A stretch of 10,213 nt of DNA, taken from the NCBI GenBank assembly GCA_017446355.1, contig JAFSQZ010000046.1, positions 1 through 10,213 on the forward strand. The letters are read 5' to 3'. How positions within the stretch are numbered: the stretch's first letter is position 1; every line of letters begins with the position of its first letter. A model generated the notes under the pieces. That model was given only the letters and a program-made list of their open reading frames with translations. It was not told where the DNA came from and ran no database searches. This stretch comes from Neisseriaceae bacterium (lineage in GTDB: Bacteria > Pseudomonadota > Gammaproteobacteria > Burkholderiales > Neisseriaceae). Of this stretch, positions 7,169 through 10,213 are shown in pieces. Position numbers and translations under genes: made by a program.

Positions 7169-9529
7169 TCAGGCAGCGTTTAACCATTGTAGCAAGGTTG
7201 TTTCATCAATAATCGCAACGCCTAAACTTTGTGCTTTTTCCAACTTACTCCCCGCCGCTTCACCTGCTAATACAAAATCGGTTTTTTTGGATACGCTGCC
7301 TGAAACTTTGCCACCTGCTTGTTCTATCAAAGCCGCCGCTTCATCACGTTTTAATGTGGGCAATGTTCCTGTTAACACAAAGGTTTTACCTGAAATAGGT
7401 GTTTTGGTGCTGCCTGAAACGTTTAATTCTTGTGTAGGGAGTGTTTCTAAAAATGACACAATTTCTTGCAGTAATTTTGCGTTTTCAGGTTGATTTTTCC
7501 AAGTTTGCCATTCCATAGGCAACGCACCATCGGTTTGCAAGCCTTGCCAATTTTGCGCCAATGCAGAGATTTCTTGCGCACGTTTATCACTGATTTTAAT
7601 ATTGGGCAAATGCGTCAGAATATTTGGCATACTGACGTATTGGCGTATGTCTATGCTCACGTTTTGTGTTTGTGGTGAAACAAACTGCAATAAATGGTCT
7701 AATAATTTTAATTGTTCAGGCTGCCTGAAATATTGCGCGATAGAATGTGCCATTACTTGTCCAATATCGGGCAAACACGCCAAAACAGGTTCAGGTGCTT
7801 GGCGCAACAATGCCAACGAACCAAACGCATTGGCTAATAGTTTTGCCGTTGTTTCGCCAATATGTCTGATTCCTAATGCAAAAACAAAACGCGCCAAAGA
7901 TGGTTCTTTGCTGTTTGCAATGGCGGATAAAATATTTTCCGCCCATTTGGTTGCTTGTGATTTTTCGTCTTTTAATTTTTGTAGACTGGGAACGGTTAAT
8001 TGATAAATATCCGCAAATTCTTTTAATACGTCCAATTCCACAAGTTGTTCAATTTGTTTATCGCCCAAGCCTTCTATATCCATTGCTTTGCGACTGGCAA
8101 AATGAATCAAACCTTGTGCGCGTTGCGCTTGGCAAAGCAAACCACCTGAACAACGCGCCACTGCTTCATCTTCTTCACGCACGATTTCACTGCCACATAC
8201 AGGACAGTTTTCAGGCAGCCTGAAAGCTGGATAACGTGGTTCGGTTACGGTATCAGTATTATCATCAATCAAATCATTTTGTGGGTTTGATGACACATTT
8301 ATCATCGGTCTTCGCGCCAATACTACGCGCACCACTTCGGGAATGACATCACCAGCACGGCGCACCACCACCGTATCTCCTACCCGCACATCTTTACGTG
8401 CCACTTCATCTTGATTGTGTAGCGTTGCATTGGTAACCACGACACCACCCACAGCAACCGCTTCCAAACGCGCAACAGGTGTTATTGCTCCTGTTCTACC
8501 CACTTGCACATCAATCGCTTGTACCGTCGTCAACACTTCTTCGGCAGGAAATTTATGCGCAATTGCCCAACGTGGCGCACGCGATACAAATCCTAATTGT
8601 TGTTGTAACGCCAAATCATTGACTTTAATCACCATACCATCAATGTCATACGGCAAACCCGCGCGTTTTTTTGCCAAGTTTTCATATGCGCACAACACGT
8701 CATCAATATTGGCGCACACTTGCCATTCATTTTCAGGCAGGCTAAATCCCAAACGTTTTAACCACAATAATTCTTCTGCGTGATTTTTGGCAACATCTTC
8801 GGCAACAACGCCAGCAGTTTGTGCAATGGCATACGCAAAAAAATGTAATTTACGTTCAGCAGCAATCCGCGAATTCAGTTGACGCAAACTGCCTGCCGCT
8901 GCATTTCGTGGATTAGCAAATAATTTTTCATTATTGGCTTCTTGACGTTGGTTCAGCGCGACAAAATCTGTTTTCAACATCACCACTTCACCACGCACTT
9001 CCAATAATTCTGGCAAAGACTGACCATGCAATTTCAAAGGAATGTTACGAATGGTTTTAATGTTTTCGGTAACATTTTCACCAGTTGTTCCATCACCACG
9101 CGTGGCTGCCTGAATCAACACGCCGTTTTCATAACGCAAACTCACCGCTAAACCATCAAATTTCGGCTCAACCGTATATTCAACCGAAGTTTGCGCCAAA
9201 TCCTTGCACACGCGTTCATTAAATGCCAATGTTTCAGCGTGATTAAACCGTCCTTGCTCATCTTGTATGGAAAACGCATTATTCAATGACAACATCGGCA
9301 CGTGATGCGTAACACTTTCAAAAGCCGATAAAATTGCGCCTCCCACGCGTTGTGTTGGACTTTCAGGCAGGCGCAAATGAGGGTAAACACGCTCCAATTC
9401 TTCCAGCTGACGATAAAGTTGGTCGTATTCGCTATCAGGGACACTGGGCGCGTCTAATGTGTAATATTCGTAAGCATATTGGTTTAATTGTTGAACCAAG
9501 TCTGCAATTTTTTGTTCAGGCTGCATCAT
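7169..9529 (-). CDS. ligA: NAD+-dependent DNA ligase LigA
   Basis: Seals nicks in duplex DNA during replication and repair, using NAD+ to form a lysyl-AMP intermediate; essential in most bacteria. It has 786 residues, against 671 in E. coli. The order is domain Ia (about 1-75, with YYTLDAPSVPDSEYD); adenylation domain with K123 in EPKFDG, LLEVRGE (175-181), DGMVIKVN (297-304) and WAIAHKFPAEE (321-331); OB fold (about 332-405); zinc finger with C442, C445, C460 and C466; helix-hairpin-helix region (about 475-610); BRCT domain (about 711-786). The extra length comes from about 20 residues before the zinc finger and roughly 75-90 residues between HhH and BRCT. Neisseria LigA is also long, as I recall. 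The start is the tandem ATG-ATG at 9524-9529; no clear ribosome binding site precedes it. Both start and stop overlap DUS-like sequence. The gene appears complete and functional. Confidence 0.97.
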   Translation of the reverse strand: MMQPEQKIADLVQQLNQYAYEYYTLDAPSVPDSEYDQLYRQLEELERVYPHLRLPESPTQRVGGAILSAFESVTHHVPMLSLNNAFSIQDEQGRFNHAETLAFNERVCKDLAQTSVEYTVEPKFDGLAVSLRYENGVLIQAATRGDGTTGENVTENIKTIRNIPLKLHGQSLPELLEVRGEVVMLKTDFVALNQRQEANNEKLFANPRNAAAGSLRQLNSRIAAERKLHFFAYAIAQTAGVVAEDVAKNHAEELLWLKRLGFSLPENEWQVCANIDDVLCAYENLAKKRAGLPYDIDGMVIKVNDLALQQQLGFVSRAPRWAIAHKFPAEEVLTTVQAIDVQVGRTGAITPVARLEAVAVGGVVVTNATLHNQDEVARKDVRVGDTVVVRRAGDVIPEVVRVVLARRPMINVSSNPQNDLIDDNTDTVTEPRYPAFRLPENCPVCGSEIVREEDEAVARCSGGLLCQAQRAQGLIHFASRKAMDIEGLGDKQIEQLVELDVLKEFADIYQLTVPSLQKLKDEKSQATKWAENILSAIANSKEPSLARFVFALGIRHIGETTAKLLANAFGSLALLRQAPEPVLACLPDIGQVMAHSIAQYFRQPEQLKLLDHLLQFVSPQTQNVSIDIRQYVSMPNILTHLPNIKISDKRAQEISALAQNWQGLQTDGALPMEWQTWKNQPENAKLLQEIVSFLETLPTQELNVSGSTKTPISGKTFVLTGTLPTLKRDEAAALIEQAGGKVSGSVSKKTDFVLAGEAAGSKLEKAQSLGVAIIDETTLLQWLNAA
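7715..7729. repeat. DNA uptake sequence inside ligA
   Basis: TTCAGGCTGCCTGAA. It is read on the minus strand within Y-F-R-Q-P-E-Q (LigA residues 600-606), near the end of the HhH region just before the extra segment leading to the BRCT domain. Confidence 0.88.
8210..8224. repeat. DNA uptake sequence inside ligA
   Basis: TTCAGGCAGCCTGAA. It is read as A-F-R-L-P-E-N (LigA residues 435-441), in the extra segment immediately before the first zinc-finger cysteine pair. Confidence 0.88.
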
Positions 9530-9718
9530 AGATGGATTGTGTATCGTAAAACTGTTTAAACATTTATTTTAGCTGAATTGGTTTAAAAAAACGATTAAAG
9601 AACACGTTTCATTGCGAAACCACAAAAAACGGATAAATGGATAACAGTCATCTTTTGATTGAAACAGAAAACTTTTCTTGAACGATTAAAATATTCAAGA
9701 GCGAAGTTAAATAAACGT

Positions 9719-9733
9719 TTCAGGCTGCCTGAA
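9719..9733. repeat. DNA uptake sequence, left copy of a flanking pair
   Basis: TTCAGGCTGCCTGAA, extended by matching T and A on either side. With the copy at 9808-9822 it brackets the REP-like hairpin at 9762-9796. Confidence 0.9.
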
Positions 9734-9761
9734 AGATTTAATTGACCTAAACAACAAGGAG

Positions 9762-9796
9762 ATTGCCACGACTTGCCTGACAGCAAGTCTCGCAAT
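9762..9796. repeat. REP-like imperfect palindrome
   Basis: ATTGC (9762-9766) and GACTTGC (9770-9776) pair with GCAAGTC (9783-9789) and GCAAT (9792-9796) around the loop CTGACA. A 3:2 internal loop separates the two stems. On the minus strand it reads TGTCATTGCGAGACTTGC...GTGGCAATCTCC. This resembles the dispersed GTCATTGCGAG...GTGGCAATCTCC repeats seen between genes in many bacterial genomes. Bases 9804-9809 are T6 on the plus strand, but 7 bases past the stem, so it is a poor terminator. Confidence 0.6.
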
Positions 9797-9807
9797 GACA
9801 GTATTTT

Positions 9808-9822
9808 TTCAGGCAGCCTGAA
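9808..9822. repeat. DNA uptake sequence, right copy of a flanking pair
   Basis: TTCAGGCAGCCTGAA directly after a T-run on the plus strand. The central base differs from the copy at 9719-9733, so the two are reverse complements and form a perfect long-range inverted pair. Confidence 0.9.
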
Positions 9823-9844
9823 AAGTCAATCCATATCATCAACC

Positions 9845-9893
9845 GATAAATCTTATGCAAATAATGGTCTATTTCGCATAAGATTTATTTTTT
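9845..9893 (+). terminator. Strong intrinsic-terminator-like hairpin on the plus strand
   Basis: ATAAATCTTATGC (9846-9858) pairs perfectly with 9876-9888, 13 bp. After a one-base bulge at 9875, AAATA (9859-9863) pairs with TATTT (9870-9874) around the loop ATGGTC. T6 follows at 9888-9893 on the plus strand; the minus strand has no T-run after the stem. No plus-strand gene ends before it. Confidence 0.6.
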
Positions 9894-9917
9894 ATAATTC
9901 AGGCACCATGAAAATAT

Positions 9918-9926
9918 TGTTATAGT
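9918..9926 (+). promoter_or_regulatory. Candidate extended -10 promoter of the aldo/keto reductase gene
   Basis: TGTTATAGT gives TG, one base, then TATAGT (9921-9926), 5 of 6 to TATAAT. The -35 position (TTCAGG, 9898-9903) is weak, which an extended -10 can offset. The hexamer is the end of the left inverted repeat of the element at 9921-10026, so transcription would start inside the element and carry most of it as a leader of about 105 bases. Confidence 0.4.
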
Positions 9927-10026
9927 CGTTTAAGAGCAAAAGTATGCAAGGCAACGAGCCGAAGACAGTATAAATAATACGGCAAGGCTAAGTAACGCCG
10001 CATAATTTTGCTATCAAACGACTACA
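9921..10026. mobile_element. 106-bp MITE-like element with 27-bp terminal inverted repeats
   Basis: Bases 9921-9947 (starting TATAGTCGTTTAAGAGCAAA) and the reverse complement of 10000-10026 agree at 23 of 27 positions. The core contains two direct copies of GCAAGGC (9945-9951 and 9981-9987), AGACAGTATAAATAATACGG and AACGCCGC. From memory, a very common intergenic repeat of N. meningitidis and N. gonorrhoeae begins TATAGTGGATT and has the core CAAGGCGACGAAGCCG ... GACAGTAC ... CGGCAAGGCGAGGCAACGCC. The order and wording here are closely similar, so this looks like a relative with different ends. It has no room for a transposase and would need one in trans. No clear target duplication is visible. 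It abuts the ribosome binding site of the next gene. Confidence 0.65.
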
Positions 10027-10039
10027 AAAGGAAAAAACA

Positions 10040-10213
10040 ATGCAATACACAAAACTTGGTCATTCTGATATTAAAGTTTCCAAACTGTGTTTGGGGTGTA
10101 TGGGTTTTGGCAAACCTGCGGCGAATTTTCTCACTTGGACGGTGGAAGATTTTTCGCATTGCCAAAAAGTCATTCAACACGCCTTTGATTTGGGTATCAA
10201 TTATTTTGATACC
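10040..10213 (+). CDS. Aldo/keto reductase, YajO-like, 3' end beyond the window
   Basis: NADPH-dependent oxidoreductase of the aldo/keto reductase superfamily, cytoplasmic (beta/alpha)8 barrel. Only the first 58 codons are present. The N-terminus MQYTKLGHSDIKVSKLCLG followed by CMGFG and then a W-T-V/L-E-x segment matches, from memory, the YajO type (MQYNPLGKTDLRVSRLCLGC, CMTFG, AWTLPEE). The last residues, GINYFDT, hold D57, the first member of the D-Y-K-H catalytic tetrad; the Tyr, Lys and His lie beyond the edge. AAGGA at 10028-10032 precedes the ATG by 7 bases. It is divergent from ligA and directly downstream of the MITE-like element, which probably supplies its promoter and leader. The substrate cannot be assigned. 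Confidence 0.92.
   Translation, partial: MQYTKLGHSDIKVSKLCLGCMGFGKPAANFLTWTVEDFSHCQKVIQHAFDLGINYFDT

Larger units (their letters stand above)
9530..9920. other. Divergent intergenic region upstream of ligA, repeat-rich
   Basis: With the element at 9921-10026 this forms a 510-bp gap between ligA (minus) and the aldo/keto reductase (plus). The ligA promoter should lie at about 9540-9600. TAAAAT at 9566-9571 (minus strand) is the best -10 candidate, without a good -35. TCTTGAA at 9676-9682 can pair with TTCAAGA at 9694-9700. The rest holds two DUS, a REP-like hairpin and a terminator-like hairpin listed separately. A minus-strand open frame at 9595-9795 is made of these repeats and is not called. 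Confidence 0.6.

Noticed and set aside
7124..7174. GCCTGAAA and TTTCAGGC as a terminator for ligA
   Set aside because: Arms of only 8 bp with a loop of about 35 bases and no T-run after the second arm on the minus strand; the promoter of the next gene overlaps it.
7602..8783. Plus-strand open frames of 115-133 codons opposite ligA
   Set aside because: They lie wholly antisense to a complete ligA in the expected codon usage, are rich in C, H and N from antisense reading, and have no recognisable motif.
9595..9795. Minus-strand open frame of 66 codons
   Set aside because: Its N-terminal half is the translation of the REP-like hairpin and a DUS (LSGSLK), it lacks a ribosome binding site, and it resembles no family; it is repeat DNA that happens to be open.
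1..10213. CRISPR array, toxin-antitoxin pair, defence island or prophage
   Set aside because: No regularly spaced repeats, no small paired genes and no phage or nuclease-helicase genes are visible; all long frames on the minus strand are ordinary chromosomal genes.

Overview
The window reads as chromosomal DNA from a member of the Neisseriaceae outside Neisseria proper. The main evidence is the DNA uptake sequence (DUS) dialect. The 15-mer TTCAGGC(T/A)GCCTGAA occurs nine times. It carries AGGCTGCCTGAA on one strand and AGGCAGCCTGAA on the other, which I recall as the Simonsiella-type and Kingella-type dialects. The DNA is AT-rich and the protein set is typical of the family, so the Simonsiella/Kingella/Alysiella side of the family is the best guess. 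I do not name a species.

Layout: six genes lie on the minus strand, read from right to left, and one partial gene at the right edge lies on the plus strand. In order of transcription on the minus strand they are ligA (NAD+-dependent DNA ligase, 9529 to 7169), an OmpA-domain protein with one membrane anchor (7069 to 6266), a lipoprotein amino-acid-binding protein of an ABC importer (6187 to 5321), a large AsmA-family envelope protein (5125 to 3056), ppk (polyphosphate kinase, 2613 to 559) and a YdjA-like nitroreductase cut by the left edge (520 to <1). An aldo/keto reductase of the YajO type starts at 10040 on the plus strand and is cut by the right edge. Most lines of open reading on the plus strand opposite these genes are shadows.

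The genes do not form one pathway. They are a run of housekeeping, envelope and redox genes in small transcription units. A good promoter is visible before the OmpA-domain gene, and a hairpin built from two inverted DUS-like copies lies after it. Only ppk and the nitroreductase gene (38 bp apart) look closely coupled.

Two stretches of more than 300 bp have no gene. The 442-bp gap at 2614-3055 holds the ppk leader and a DUS, and the rest is unassigned AT-rich DNA. The 510-bp divergent gap between ligA and the aldo/keto reductase (9530-10039) is the most structured part of the window. It holds two DUS flanking a REP-like hairpin, a strong plus-strand terminator hairpin with no plus-strand gene before it, and a 106-bp MITE-like element with 27-bp inverted ends that abuts the aldo/keto reductase ribosome binding site and may supply its promoter.

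I found no tRNA, rRNA, CRISPR array, prophage, toxin-antitoxin pair or defence locus, and nothing that amounts to a new multi-gene system. The points of interest are small repeats and regulatory structures.
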